Of a stretch of DNA of 64,000 bases, positions 46,001 to 59,236 are shown piece after piece. Where the stretch lies: contig OZ005648.1 of NCBI GenBank assembly GCA_963930645.1, positions 249,341,436 through 249,405,435 of the forward strand, read 5' to 3'. The position numbers and the translations under genes were made by a program. This DNA comes from Salticus scenicus (Eukaryota > Arthropoda > Arachnida > Araneae > Salticidae). Under the pieces are notes generated by a model that saw only the letters and a program-made list of their open reading frames with translations, had not been told where the DNA came from and made no database searches. The first letter of the stretch is position 1, and every line of letters begins with the position of its first letter.

Positions 46001-48412
46001 GAAAGAGAGGGCTAAAAGTTATGTGATAAAATTTTTCTACGAATTACTGTTAAATAAGCAGAAAGAACTCGTAACTCATTAAAGTATCATGTTTTAAAAG
46101 ATAGGATCAAGGTTTTTTTTTCATTTAATTTTGAAAGTGTTTTCTTTCTGTAGTATGTGAGGAAATTTCAAAATCAGAAGGTTATTCACTAGATTATAAA
46201 TTAAAGATGCACTTTTAGCTAAATTTCATAAGATTTTATATGTGGAGATAAAATTTGAAAATTGAAATAATGATGCACTGAAACAATACCATTTAAAATA
46301 CGTTCTCGGTCAGCTTTGATAAATTAAATTTAATGCACTGAAAATGTTTCAGTTATTAAATGAATAATTTTACAAAACTCCTTATTATTTTTTACTTATT
46401 TATTCAATATTAGAAATCGTAGTACGCGTATTTACGCGGTTATCAAATTTGTTTTAAGTTCAAATACATTTCGACTGAGAATGTGACGCAGTTAATCCGG
46501 CTAGTTTTAGTAGTTTTTAGCCGTGTTTTAGTTCAAAAATGACAATATTAAATACAATATAGTGCAAATAAATTGGTATATAGTTTGTGGTAAACTATGA
46601 TATAGAATGATATGTTTTAAGATTCTTGCTTAAGAATAACAAATTAAGATATTGCTTCTACAACATTTTTTATGGTAATTTTATACTATTAACATTTTAT
46701 AGCAATTAGGAAATAAGTTAACATCTTACCTTTACCTATCTGTCTATTCTCGATGTTTTGTAATAATGATAGAAAGCTAAACAAAAATTGGAATATATTC
46801 TGCTTAAAGAATGATAATTAAATTTTAATTCACTAGTGTTAATGTCCCTAAGACAAAAATAAATAAATAAATAAACAGTAATTTAGAGTATGTTTTCATA
46901 TTAAATTAATGTACGTAGCAGTTTTAGCTTTTTGTACTAACACAAGAAAAATTTAGAATAAATTAGCATGTGAGATACTTCTTAGTTCAGTGAATGATAA
47001 TTAATGATATTAATGATATATTAATGTTATTAATGATAATGATAAATGGTAAGGATATTAATGGTATTAATAATATTAAATTATTTTACTCACGTGATGT
47101 ACATTATTGAAGTTATGAGCGCAATGTTTTTCATGAAAATTTGTACAAATAACTTTTATAGTTATTTTACGAAAATATTTGTTGAATATAAAATTACCAA
47201 TGACAGCTGTCGTTTGAAGGGGGAAAAGAAGAAGGAGAAGGAGAAGGAGAAATAACTACATTTTAGAAGGAATGTGTAACACTTATATCGGTGCATTTTT
47301 ATAATTACTATAAAATGCATGTGTATCTTGTAATACCTATAGGGCTTATTTTTAAGCGATGCTATTTTATATCGGAACTCATCTGGAAATATTCTATGGT
47401 CGTTTTTTGCACTTAAAACTTAATAAAACGATACTTGCAGTTTAAAGTGGTCCGAATCCACCACTGGTCAACAAAAGGACAAAATGCTAACCATTCTTAT
47501 ATCAGGCAGATATATTATATTGGTAGATTAATACAATAAATTTAGCTGATAAATAATTTTTCTTACAGTTGAACATGAGACTTCAGAGATTAGATACACC
47601 TTGAAAATTTTAAAACTTTACAAAATGTTCTACTTTAGCACTTTGACCATCTTTAAATAGTGAGAAGTGCAAGAAAAGTATGCATATTACAACTTGAGAT
47701 TGAAAATATAACTATGCACGTGAAGATAAACACAATGACTGTTATTTGTGATCTCGATACTTAAAAAAGTACGGTAAATATTCATAAATTTATAAATTTT
47801 AGTTATAAGAGTTTTGTAGAATAAACAACCAGTCACAGAAGGACATATCCGCCAATGACGGTCGGATAGTTAAAAAGCAGTTAAAATTATAAATAAATTT
47901 ATGGAAAATTAAAATATAAAAATAAAACAAACTCACCATATTATTAAGAAGAAATTATATTTAAGATGCGTAATCATACATCAACAAAAATGACTAATTA
48001 GTTAAATAATTTTACCTTTTAAATTGGTGAAACTGTGATATGAAATATAATTATTTTAAAAGAAAAATGATAATTTAAAAATGTAAATATCTTACAAATG
48101 CAAATAATATCCGTTGTTTTAGTGTACTCAAGCATTTTTTATAATTCGAATCTATATCGCTGTAAAATTCATTTTAAATGTTTACAGCCACCTGAAATTT
48201 GTGTTTGCTTTTTTATCCATCTATGCATAAGAAATGAAAAATTTTTGTGTGGTGACAAGCAAATTTCAACCTACTTAATCTTGTGGCAGGTTTCACATAT
48301 ATTTCAGATAAACAAAGATCTAAAAATTAGTTTTCCAAAAAATATTTTTGACAGGTGTAACATATTTCGAAAAGAATTTATAATGACAACTTGACATCTA
48401 AACACTAAAGAC
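46001..48412. other. AT-rich stretch without genes
   Basis: Includes a TTAATGATA-type microsatellite (about 46994-47075) and (GAAGGA)n-like DNA at 47229-47252. Frames at 47046-47255 and 48098-48394 have no recognisable domain. Confidence 0.55.
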
Positions 48413-48720
48413 GTGGGAGGCAGCAATCCGTTTCTATTTTGCTCTACGCGCTACTGCATGCCCTTCATCAGATATACATATATGTCCCTGATTGTCATTA
48501 GATGCTTTCCACGAAAGAGATTAGAATCATCTTCCAAGCTACTGATAACTATCGTAGGTAGAGTGTGGAGACAGGTAAAATCACACGTCTTTGGCATCAT
48601 GTCTAGCATGTCCAGCAAAAAGCGAGTTCCTTCTTCCGAGACTGACATCATAATGGTTTTTGATATGATTTTAGATTCATTTTTTAAAGATATCTTTGTC
48701 TAAAGGTTATGGAATATCAT
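48413..48720 (-). other. Island with open frames on both strands, unassigned
   Basis: Minus 48451-48651 reads 66 codons with a protein-like composition (EEGTRFLLDMLDMMPKTCDF, then ISSLEDDSNLF); the frame is open upstream to a TAG at about 48700. The plus strand is also open (48413-48703, 96 codons). The minus reading looks more like protein, with acidic and hydrophobic residues alternating in helix-like fashion. No family recognised. It may be a lone exon or a scrap of a transposon protein. Confidence 0.25.
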
Positions 48721-48959
48721 GTGCCCTAGCTCTTCGTTCATGAGTGGTGTAAGAATTACAACGAAATGATTTCAACTTTCGTCTAAATAAAGCCATCACT
48801 TAGTTATCATAGCTTTTGGTTTGCCGGTATTGCTTCTAAGTGTGATTAAAATAAAAACAGCAGTTCTTTGAGCAAAGTTATTTTTATTTGTTTTCCGATC
48901 AAGTCGACACAGTGTATAATATTCTAGATATAAATAATGGTATGCTGTAATATGTATAA

Positions 48960-49001
48960 AGTTTAAAGTTATTATTTACTTATTTTTTTCTTTTCCTTTT
49001 T

Positions 49002-49034
<33 letters not shown>
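48960..49034 (+). repeat. T-rich simple sequence
   Basis: Interrupted T run (TTTTTTCTTTTCC...) ending in about 26 consecutive T, immediately left of the TTAA-type MITE. Confidence 0.9.
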
Positions 49035-49036
<2 letters not shown>

Positions 49037-49078
49037 GGAACAAAACAAATTGATATGTGTTCCACTTCCCTCCCCTAA

Positions 49079-49240
49079 CCCCTTCCGCTCCAGGCTAGCT
49101 GTAGTGTAAATGTCTGAAATACCAGATTATAATTTTGAAATAGTATCGTATACTTTCTTTGGACGTATGCACGTACGTCCATGGTATTAATGGCCATTGA
49201 CACTTGGACGTACACACGTACGTCCCTGGAGTGGAAGGGG
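49079..49240. mobile_element. TTAA-type MITE with two internal 20-bp palindromic repeats
   Basis: Ends CCCCTTCCGCTCCAGG (49079-49094) and, inward from the right, CCCCTTCCACTCCAGG (49225-49240): 15 of 16 match. TTAA follows on the right and CTAA precedes on the left. Inside, GGACGTATGCACGTACGTCC (49161-49180) and GGACGTACACACGTACGTCC (49206-49225) are near-identical, near-palindromic 20-mers. A piggyBac-like non-autonomous element is the best fit. Confidence 0.7.
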
Positions 49241-50280
49241 TTAAAAAATAAAAAAATAAATTAAAAATAACATTTACTACAAAGAAAGCCTTAAATATTT
49301 TTGTGTTAATATCGTGTTAAAAAATCATTATAATGTGGGCTTCACTGAATTAGAGTGATATGGGATTTGTTTCAACTAATTCTTAATATCGCGATTAATA
49401 TATTAACTAAAATTATCTCTATAACTTAGAGCCTTACGTAGAATTACTACTTAGAACAAACATTGAAACATATATATATGCATATATATATTATGAAACA
49501 ATGAGAATGAAAAATAAACAGATGAATAATCCAACACAAAAACCCACAAAGGTCAATTTGGTAACTAGTTAATTTGAATAATTTTTTAATTATTTTAATT
49601 TGTTTGAAAAAAGAATAAAAATAGTTAACACTTATAAATATTTCCAATAAGAATACAAAACATACTGAAAACAAAAAAAGAAGGAGCTTTTAATTGATTG
49701 TAGTAAAAGATTACTAATCGAACTTACAATAACAAAATGAACCAAAAAAATGTGAATATCTGAATTTATGGACCAATATACAAATTATAATTAAATTAAT
49801 GGCTCAGAATGCAGAAGTAATTCATCAGGAGTTATCAATCAAAGGTAAAAACAGAACAAAATGTAAAAAAAAATCAAATCATTCTAATTCCCTCTTTAAG
49901 AAAATCAATAAATAATTTATATTTTTTTTTTACAGTATACTTTTAAAAAGTTTAGTACATGACACATTACTTGTATGATCCACGCTCAATGTCCTCGTGA
50001 ATGCGTGAGAATAATTTAGAAAGGTGCTTTCACATTAAAAGGGGAAAAAAATATTTTAAGCAAATACAAAATAAAATAAAATAAAAAATTATTATTATTA
50101 TTATTTTAATTTTATAATTTTTAAAAAGTTAAAAAAAATAATACATTCATTTTTCTCAGAGAATTTCATTTTAAAATAATTTATTGCAGATCTTGATACC
50201 AAGAAAAAAAATGTGTCATTCGGTGAAGCATTAACTGTGCCATGCATTATTTAAATACCTTCTGCTTCCAATTTTACACT
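49241..50280. other. AT-rich stretch without genes
   Basis: A 75-codon minus frame (49447-49674) is Phe/Ile/Tyr-rich low-complexity. (ATT)n near 50090-50105. Confidence 0.55.
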
Positions 50281-51470
50281 TTTTTAATACTTTCCAACAA
50301 CGTTGCAAAGTGTTTATGACTTCGGATTTTCTGTCTGTCCGCACTCTAACTGTCTTTAATATTCATGGAATTACTTGAAACTTATTTATGTTATTCAAGT
50401 TTACTATGAAAAGTTCCTTATTAAAAATGAGGTAAATACCCCCATTAGTTTGTCTACAAGGACACTCAAAAGAATTGCAAAGTATAGCATTCTATGAAAG
50501 GTATATGTTTCAATAAACCATAGTGTAGTACCTTTATTTGGCCGAAATCATAATGAAATTGACATTTGTCATTCATATGCATAAAAAAAAAATGTTTTCT
50601 ATAAAATATAGTATGATTAGCATTAATATTAATTGGTACACAAAAAAATATTTAGTTGCATTAAAGGCTATAATTGGAAACTGCTGTAACTGCATTTTCA
50701 TTTTTAGCAATTTTTAACAATGTTTAAGAGTGATGGTAATTTGAATTAGTCTATATATCTAACTTTCTGCCTGTCTGACAGTCCGCCTGTGTGCCTCTAG
50801 CTTTCGTAAATATTTTCAGAATTTCTTTAAAATGATATACGTTATTTAGCTTCACTATACAATGTTTCCTATTGAAAATGGGGTATCACTACAGCTTTAT
50901 GTAAAAGGACATTCACATGAATTCCAAAACGTTGCATTATATGAGAGAAATTTCTACAAACCATATTTTATTATCTTTATTTTGCATAAATCGTAATAAA
51001 TCTGATATTTGTTATTCATATCCACAAAAACAAAAGTTTATTATAAAGATTATTCTTTGAGAGTTCTTTTAAAATTCTTAAGTAATATTTATTAAATATA
51101 AATTTATTAAATCTATTAAATTATATTTTATTAAATAATAAACTATTTATATAATATTATTACAAATATTTCGTATATAATGAGCATTTGTTATTTACTA
51201 GGCTAAACTGAAATATTGAGATACATTAAGGGCTACAATTGGAAATTGCTGAAATTGCATTTCCTTTTGTATTAAGTACTTTTAACACCTTCCGATAATG
51301 TTTAAGTGCAATTATGAATTCGTTTAATCTATCTGCCAGTGTTTCTATCATTCATTCTGCCCAATGTGTGATCACGTCGGCAACGTTACATTGAACGTTA
51401 AACGATGCAACTAGTATGTACAGTTGGAAAATGTTAATAATCTATGCGAATCACGAGATTTTTCGTTTAT
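50281..51470 (+). repeat. Composite ~170-bp-monomer repeat element, copy 3 (short)
   Basis: Same family: head TTTCCAACAACGTTGCAAAGTG with TTATGACTTCGG at 50291-50326, CTGTCTGTCCGCACTCTAAC, module A (TTATTCAAGTTTACTATGAA), module B (AGTATGATTAGCATTAATAT near 50609), a second TCTG stretch at about 50765-50795, and the tail module (GTGTGATCACGTCGGCAACG, GTACAGTTGGAAAATGTTA) ending near 51470. Only about 1.2 kb, and more diverged from copies 1 and 2 than they are from each other. Confidence 0.8.
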
Positions 51471-52129
51471 GTTTTTCTTTGTCTTTTTAAATAAATCTGT
51501 ATAAGGAAAAAAATTAAAAGAATAATTATATGGTGTATAAAGCATGTACAAATCTGTTCACAAAAATAAATAATGTTTGTTTGACAGTTTAATATACATA
51601 AATATTTTTTAACACTTTCTGTAATAGATATATCGAAATGTTTATATAAAGCAGAATTTTAGGCTTCCTCTTTTTCTTCACTGAAAGCAAAATTTTGAAA
51701 TTTAGATGTACAGAAATTTGACGATTTTTAAAATTATGTAATACATAAATGATTTATATATCGTGCTTTGAAGAAATCTATTAGATGACCATCGTCACCT
51801 CTCCTCGCCTTCCTATTTTTGCTTAAATCGGTTCTTTCGAAAATTTTCACATAAACAAAAAATAAATTTAAAATTATTATTATCTAGACATCAATGTTAA
51901 ATGTTGCTGCAGTATTGAAATGTATTTTATGTATACCTTGGTTGACCTTTTGTATAAACCTTTAAAAAAAAAGAAAAGAAAAAGAAAAAAAGGAACTGTA
52001 GTTCCTAAATTTAGGTTTTTTTTTTTTTTTTTTTTTTTGTATTTTGTCCTGCTAATATATTTCAAAGAAAAAAAAAAATGGGATAAAATTTTAGAAACTG
52101 ATATTTTGCTGCATTTACATGGTTAAAAG
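51471..52129. other. AT-rich spacer with A and T runs
   Basis: An A/AG run (51963-51990) and a T22 run (52017-52038) give mirror low-complexity frames on both strands; neither is a gene. Confidence 0.6.
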
Positions 52130-52620
52130 TAGCCAGATTCCGAAAATTAGATTTTTTGTCTGCTCCCCCCTCTCAGTCTCTGTGTATGTCTGTGAGTCAT
52201 TTATTATCGTAGAACTAAAGAGCAAATATCAAGAGAAAACCTAAATCCAGAATTCTATATCTGTATCATATGAAGATGCTATTCGAAACTTTTTATTGAA
52301 ATCGGGTAAATAGTATATGTACAGAGACACACAAATTTGTCCAACGTTTATGGGCGAAGATTCTGGTAAGTACATTTTCACATATTTTTACCATCTATAC
52401 GAAATAAAATTGACATACATTTATTTAGATGCAGATACGAATATTTTGCATAAAATGAGGTATGAAAAATATTTATCATTCATTTACAGGACCACACAAA
52501 AAATATAGATACATAGGTGGTATACTTGGAAATGGCTGTAAATGCTATTTTCATTTGTGTGGTGCATTCGCTCTCTGTGTGTGTGTACTAGACTTAGTTT
52601 AAAGACGTTGCTTGGTTTGC
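52130..52620 (+). repeat. Worn fragment of the composite repeat
   Basis: TGTATGTCTGTGAGTC, then GTACAGAGACACACAAATTTG (module A core) and TCATTTACAGGACCACAC (module B core) occur in the family's order, followed by CTCTCTGTGTGTGTGTAC. Confidence 0.6.
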
Positions 52621-52878
52621 CTATAATTTATAGATATATAATATAAAAGGCTACTCGAAATTATTCCAATAAGTTTCAGACAGTGTTGTGGAACTTTTAA
52701 TAGTTTGAAATAAATTTTAGAATTTAATAAGTTTTAAATGTATCATGAATACAGCTACAGTATTCAAAAGTTGTTTAAGGGGTCGATAGCTCCAATCAAA
52801 CAGGAAGTTTTGTGAAATAAATTTGTTTCGAAAACTGTTTCGAACTGTTGTTTAAAATAGACTAAAATTTTTAAAATA

Positions 52879-53384
52879 CAGGATGATTATTATTAAAGTT
52901 ACAAATTCAAAACGCTGTATTTGTAAAACAACGGGTCAGAATGACTTGATATTTTAGCAGAACAATCTTGCGGAAATGGAATTTTGTTTGGTGGAGGAAA
53001 AAAAGTAGTTCCAAAATATCCTTATAGATGGTGCTGATAGGGTAATGTATGGAGAAACGCCTAAATGGATTCATTATACACAGGTATGTTGTTAGCACTA
53101 CAATGAAATAGCAAGAAATAATAAACTCCAAAGGTTTACGATAATTTTCTTAGCAAAAAGACGCGATTAAGGGTTTACAGTGGAAACAGTCATAGTGACA
53201 AGAGAAAAATAGGAGCTTCATGAAACACATACCTGACGGACGATTAACGATACATTTTTGAACTGATTTTTTTCCCTTGCCAAGCAAAATTTCATCGCCT
53301 CACTATTGTTCTGGTAAAACCATTCTGACCCGTAGTTTTAAAATTTTGCGTTTGTAAATCATAACTCTATTTATAATCACCCTG
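52879..53384. mobile_element. TA-flanked element with long inverted repeats
   Basis: Ends CAGGATGATTATTATTAAAG and, inward from the right, CAGGGTGATTATAAATAGAG, with TA at 52877-52878 and 53385-53386. Inverted similarity runs at least 150 bases inward (CGGGTCAGAATG on the left, CATTCTGACCCG on the right; AGCAGAACAAT against ATTGTTCTGGT). No transposase; a 74-codon minus frame inside is incidental. Confidence 0.85.
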
Positions 53385-53990
53385 TACTATGTATTAAATA
53401 TTAAACTTTAAAATGCAATAATATGTCTATAACAATGTAGAGCATTAAAAAGTGGTGTGAGTTCTATAGTAATTTATTTTTTATTTTTTTAATTGTTTAT
53501 TCCTTTGAATCTATTATTATCACTTAACATAAAATCACTACTGTTGCCTTACTTGAAATGACTTTCAGCTTCTTCTTTTGATTCTATCTGAAAATTTGTT
53601 TCGTAATATATATTATGAATGGTTAAAAATGATTTGAGTAATAATTTTTCTGTGATCAACATTTTCTTAAAAAATCGTTAAAAACATTTTTACTCTGACT
53701 GTCAAAAAATACTCATTTTTGTTATTAAAACAAAAAGATGAATTAAAATAAGGTTGAAAATAAATAAAGTCACACGGTTACAGTCATAAATCCGATTATT
53801 ATTAATAATAACTGACGAGTATTAATAATAACAGCGTCTTTTGGTGAATGTGATTAATTAATGAACATTAATACATTAAAAAGTTTTCATTAATAATTAA
53901 CAAGAAAATTTGTTCATTGTGATCAATGAGGCACAGTTTAACTTTAAAGTTATATTTATGTAGCTATGATTCTGTCGTTGTAGACAGTGT
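53385..53990. other. AT-rich stretch without genes
   Basis: ATTATTATTAATAATAAC words recur at 53797 and 53820. Nothing else recognised. Confidence 0.5.
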
Positions 53991-53999
53991 TAAAATACA

Positions 54000-54138
54000 C
54001 AGAGATGGAACACGGGCGCAGAATTCATACCGGAATGTGTTTAAGAAATTTCGCTACCTATAATATCGTTGATTTAAGAGGTAGAAAATTTTCTTACATT
54101 GATAGTGGTATGAATTCTGCGCCCGTGTTCCATCCCTG
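54000..54138. mobile_element. 139-bp MITE with 32-bp near-perfect TIRs
   Basis: CAGAGATGGAACACGGGCGC begins a 32-bp repeat (54000-54031) matched in inverse at 54107-54138 with one mismatch (CAGGGATGG at the right end). AATACA flanks both sides (53994-53999 and 54139-54144). CAGRGATGG ends resemble hAT elements, but the flanking repeat is 6 bp rather than 8. The 75-base centre has no coding content. One of the smallest and best-preserved elements here. Confidence 0.9.
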
Positions 54139-54144
54139 AATACA

Positions 54145-54768
54145 TCATGGATTAAATAAAATACTCATTTTTACTTAGATTGAGTAATATATTCCGTCAA
54201 AAATTTCTATACTGAGTTTTCACCTGATTTACATGTTTTTAGGTCTTCGGAGTCTAAAAAATGTGGCTTTCGTTAATTGTTCACTTTGTATCTCTGTATG
54301 CATGTGTGGGAAGAATCGTCTGATTATCATATCTTCAAAACAGATAAAAATTGAACAAAGGAACTTCAGAATTAAGGCAATTCGAGCGTACAGTTGATTT
54401 TGCAAACTTTTGGTGAAAATTGAAAAATCGAAATCGGGACCTTAAGTCGTATCTCAAAGTTACCATATAAACATAATTTTAGAATTCCTTGTACTGTAGA
54501 TGAATATGTACTGTAGAACCCCAAAAATATTTGTTGCCAACAGACATAAATAAATTTGCACAAGAAAAAGGTATTGTTCTTGCACAATGGAAATCAACTG
54601 AACGTGTTGAAAATTATTACATTGACCAAACTTCTTTGGTAACTGTTTGTAATAAAAAATAAATGCGATAAATTCTCATAAATTATTCCCTTTAAACGGA
54701 TTGTTTGTTTATAAGTACTAATCGTTGGTTATTATTAACAATAACCGAATAATTTCATTGATCGCAAC

Positions 54769-54810
<42 letters not shown>

Positions 54811-56860
54811 TAGATAACGTAATAAAATTTAATCTTAAAATTTAGCAATTAATAGAACCAAAACAATAACAGCACACGAAAACATAGAACTGAATTTAAC
54901 ATAGAGAAAAGACTGACACAAAAAGTTGCGATATAGATTAAGAACCAATGAGTTACAATAATAACTTAAAATACTTACGCCGACCTGTATGATAATAAAA
55001 AAAGACCATTAAACTTATGACATAGAAAATAAATAACTAACCACCAAATTAATTAGATATAAATGCTTATAATTAGAAGTATACTTATCAAGGGGCGAGT
55101 ACTTCATAAAGCTGTGAAAGCTGCATCGATTTCGTAAAACGATATTGCTAATCATAGCAATTTATAACATTTCACGCCCCGATCGAAGCAGCAGAACCTT
55201 ATAGAATGAGAAATAAGTGAAATATTAAATTAAAACAAAGATTAAATAAAATCTTCATGGAAACCAAAGAGAAAACATGAAAGAAGCATTTTAACCACAT
55301 GTAAAACAGTTAATACAAACTGGGGAAAAGGATGATGCCAAAATAAAAATTGAAATTAAAAATAAAAGCTCTACAGAAATCGATTAATCGAATTAACTTC
55401 AGAGCATTTTCATTAAAGATAAAATACACAGAGTAAATATTAAATGATAATGTTAAAATTTATTTTAAAGTTAATTAAATTTTAAACTAGTAGAGTTAAA
55501 TTATATCGTACCTAAAACGTTAATAATTAAATCGTTTAAGTAAAGAACTAAAGAATGCATGCATAAGACATCAGTGAGCAAGCGCCATCTTTTGGTTAGC
55601 TATTTAAACAATAAGTTAGTTAAATTATTTCAGGAGAAAAAGCCAATGCAATAAGGAGTGTAATTAAGAAGTATTGACTGCAAGATTAAGAGAATTTTTA
55701 GCACCGAACAAATAATAAGAGTAAAAATATTGGAACACGTTAACGTTAAACCTAAATTAATAAGCTAAGAATTGAACTTATTATTATTAACTCAAAATTA
55801 AGTAAACTTGAAGTCAAAGTATTAAGAAGAATTAAAATCAAAGTATTAAGAAGAATTAAATGTTAAGTTGTAAGAAGGCTCAATCACAAGCAATAATGCC
55901 AAAGAGCATACATATAAGGATAAGCATTATAAGGCAGTCATCAATAATTAAATTTATAATTTTAAAGATTTTTTTTTTAAGATCTTATTCTTGTTATACA
56001 AATGGATTGATTGCTCATACTTAACAAGGGAAGCCTCTAGTAGCCAGATGCACACAATTAAATTTAATGATAAAAGAGTTCAAATTTCATAGTATCAACC
56101 AGAAATAATATGAATGTAACTTGCAGTAATCCCCCCCCGCCTTTTTTTTATATATACGAGTATATAATTTTATTCAATATCAAACCCTCCCAACCAACCA
56201 GCCAAACAACACCACCCATCCTCCTTAATCAAACATCTGCCCACCCATATATATATATATATATACATTAAAACTTTTAGAAAATTTTCAAAATAAAACG
56301 ATAGACAATGTGGATCAAATTCAATGTAACTGAGAAGGTTGATAAAGATTATAATAGACGAAAACTAAAAGAATGAAAGCATGCTGAATTCCCAATTTTA
56401 TTAAATGCATTGAAGGAATTGAGCACGCAAATTATGGTTTTCTATGTTAAGGATGTATAATATTAAAATTTATTTTTACCAATGTCCAAACCATAACCAC
56501 CATGACTAAAACAACCATGTTAACGAAGACAAAATATGAAGAAGGTAATTAATTAAATTAATGAAGTAATAAATAGATTTACAAGTACTAGAGTACTTAC
56601 AAAATCGCATACATGAAGAAGTATGAATTAATGCAGTTAATAGTTAAACATGCAATCCAAATCACTCAAGATAATAAAACAGGGAGAAAATGCAAAGATG
56701 CAGCTATTTATTTTTGCTTTTTATAACTAGAAATACTTTAATTAAATTAAATAAATGTAATAATATTTTGTATAAAATGAATAATATTTAAAAATAATAA
56801 ATTATAAATATTTTAGACTTAAAAAAAAAAAGAAATATTTGAGCAAAAAAAGGTTTAAGC
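54145..56860. other. AT-rich stretch without genes
   Basis: (TA)n at 54773-54805. GGGGCG (55092) and CGCCCC (55173) bound a slightly GC-richer segment. C8 at 56131-56138. (TA)n at 56247-56264. Short AAGTATTAAGAAGAATTAAA duplicates near 55820-55860. No supported gene. Confidence 0.55.
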
Positions 56861-57020
56861 TAAAGGGGGGGGGGTGATGCAATTTACTTACTGTTCTGAA
56901 GTAAGAAATTGCATTAAACTTAAATTAAACAGAAATTAAAGAGAAATTAAAGAGAAATTACCGAGTGACCGACGGTGACGATGAGGGGGGGGGGGGCCCT
57001 AATAAGAAAGTACTTCGCCA
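56861..57020 (+). repeat. Two poly-G tracts with a short hairpin and a 13-bp minisatellite
   Basis: G10 at 56865-56874 and G12 at 56985-56996. Between them a stem TGCAATTTACTTAC/GTAAGAAATTGCA and a repeated AGAGAAATTAA word. A third G10 lies at 57967-57976, and both the second and third tracts are followed by an AAAGTA..GTACTTC(G/C)CCAAAA-like word (57009 and 58066). Confidence 0.8.
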
Positions 57021-58186
57021 AAAAGTGTCACATCGGTAAAGCTAAAGTAAGGTTTTTTTGTTTATTTAATTAGAAATTAAAGAGTTGTAAAAATTAATAT
57101 TCTAAAGAAATAATTGACTTTAGAAATTTGATAAACTACACAAGAAATTTAATAGGTGATTTATGAACAATGAATATAAGTAATTATTTATTAAACGGTG
57201 AAAATTAGATTAACACCTTAAGACAATTTGTTAAAATTTATTAGCAATACGAATATGTAATGATTTTTATTATGAAAACAGTTTTAATTAACTTTTCAGG
57301 ATATACATTCGCTAAAGCAAAAATTTTTTAATTTAGTAAAATTGGTATTTCTTATATATAATATTATACTTATATGCACTAAATGTTTAATGCGTATTAT
57401 TTTATTTTTTATATGTATTCTTTTATTGTTTTTTATTTATATTGTTTAATTATTTCTTATATATAATGTTTATACTTATATATACTAGATGTTTAATATG
57501 TATTATTATTTTTTTTTATGTATTCTCTTATTGCTTATATATATATATATATATATTCTTTTATTATTTACTAAACCAACTATTTTTTTTTTCTAATTAT
57601 TATTATTATTCAAAAGTTTCTATTGTTTTTCTATTTTTTTGTTTATATATTTTTTATAGTTTTAAGTTTTACATTTTAGTTCATTTGTTCATTTTATCTG
57701 CAGTTGTTAAACAAAATTATTCTTCATCCATCTTTAATATTATACTGCATTTTGTATCATTATATACCTTTAAAACATCTCACAATAATCTCTAAATCAT
57801 TACACAAAAGAAATCATAAGGAAGAAAAAAACTTGATTACCATCGAGAGGCCAAAAATTTACATAATTATTGCAATTTTTATTACTTTTTAAGATGAAAA
57901 AGTGATAGAATCAATTGTTATTTGCAATTGTAATATTCAATTTAAAACTTCTGTTAAGGAAAAAAAGGGGGGGGGGCTAACATTAATTTAATTTATTTCT
58001 CTTCTGTTATGATCCTTAAAGGATGAAACAATGACTAATCTTACATATTTTCTGTCCACAAAGTAAGTACTTCCCCAAAAAATTTCAATTTAGAATTATT
58101 TATAAAATATTACAATAATATAATTTGTCTTATCTCAGAAATTATTATCTTTTGATAATTTCAGAAAAATGTAGATAGATTTACTG

Positions 58187-58217
<31 letters not shown>

Positions 58218-59191
58218 ATTTACGCACAGAAAATATTCTTTTAACACAGTACTAACGATCTTAGTAACTTAAATTAAACCATTTTATAACTACAATTTTT
58301 TAAATATTAATATTAATTATTTATTAGATTTTTGCCATTTTACCGCAATTAATAGATATATAGTGATTAAATAGACATAAAAATATAATAGGAAATATGA
58401 ATGATATAAGAGATATAAATATATAAAGTGTTACGATAGCAAATTAAAATCACATTGATTATGAAAGTTATCCAATATAATGCATATACGGCGTGTAAAT
58501 TGTTTTAAGAAAGACCGTGCATAATCAACGCATGTATCTTCTGGACATTTAAAATGCGCTTAAAACTATACAAAAATGTTTCCAGAGCTCTACATTTTAA
58601 TATTTTTTTTCTGTGTAAAATAAGGCTATAATTCCAGCTACAAATATAATATGACGCAAACGAAATTTTGCTTTTAATATTTACATAGTAATATGCCTAT
58701 AATCACGTTATATTTTAAATATCTCCTCTCTTATTGTAGCCTATATTTTGATTGTAAATGCTAAATGTTTTAATATCCACACATTAAAGACTAACATACA
58801 TGGAATGTGCTACGGTGATTACTGATGAAATATATATATATATTATCTAAAGAAATCCTAATACATTTACGACCAATACTTAATTTGCGACTGTGTTCAC
58901 AAAAGTTCAGATCGCGTACATATATTTTATATAGCGTTAAAATATTAAAATGACGCTTTATCTATCTATCTTAGCCGGCAGCCAAACCCCATGTTGCTAT
59001 GGTCCTTGTTATGCAAATTACTCATTACTTAACATATTGCTTTTTAATTCCGTTTTTGTATCTAAACAATTTTCAACTATTAAATTGTTTCTTTTCTAAA
59101 ATTTATTTTTTTAATATATATTTTTAATTTTTAATATTTCGTTTAAAAGCTCTAAAGTGAACTAAGTACATTTTTTTGCACTTTTTAGCAG

Positions 59192-59236
<45 letters not shown>

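Noticed and set aside
51880..52126. Mirror Lys-rich and Phe-rich frames on both strands
   Set aside because: Produced by adjacent A and T runs.
55091..55178. GGGGCG...CGCCCC as a small TIR element
   Set aside because: Only six paired bases and no target duplication.
57442..57795. 117-codon plus frame
   Set aside because: Almost entirely Phe/Tyr/Ile/Leu read from T-rich DNA; no domain and no codon structure.
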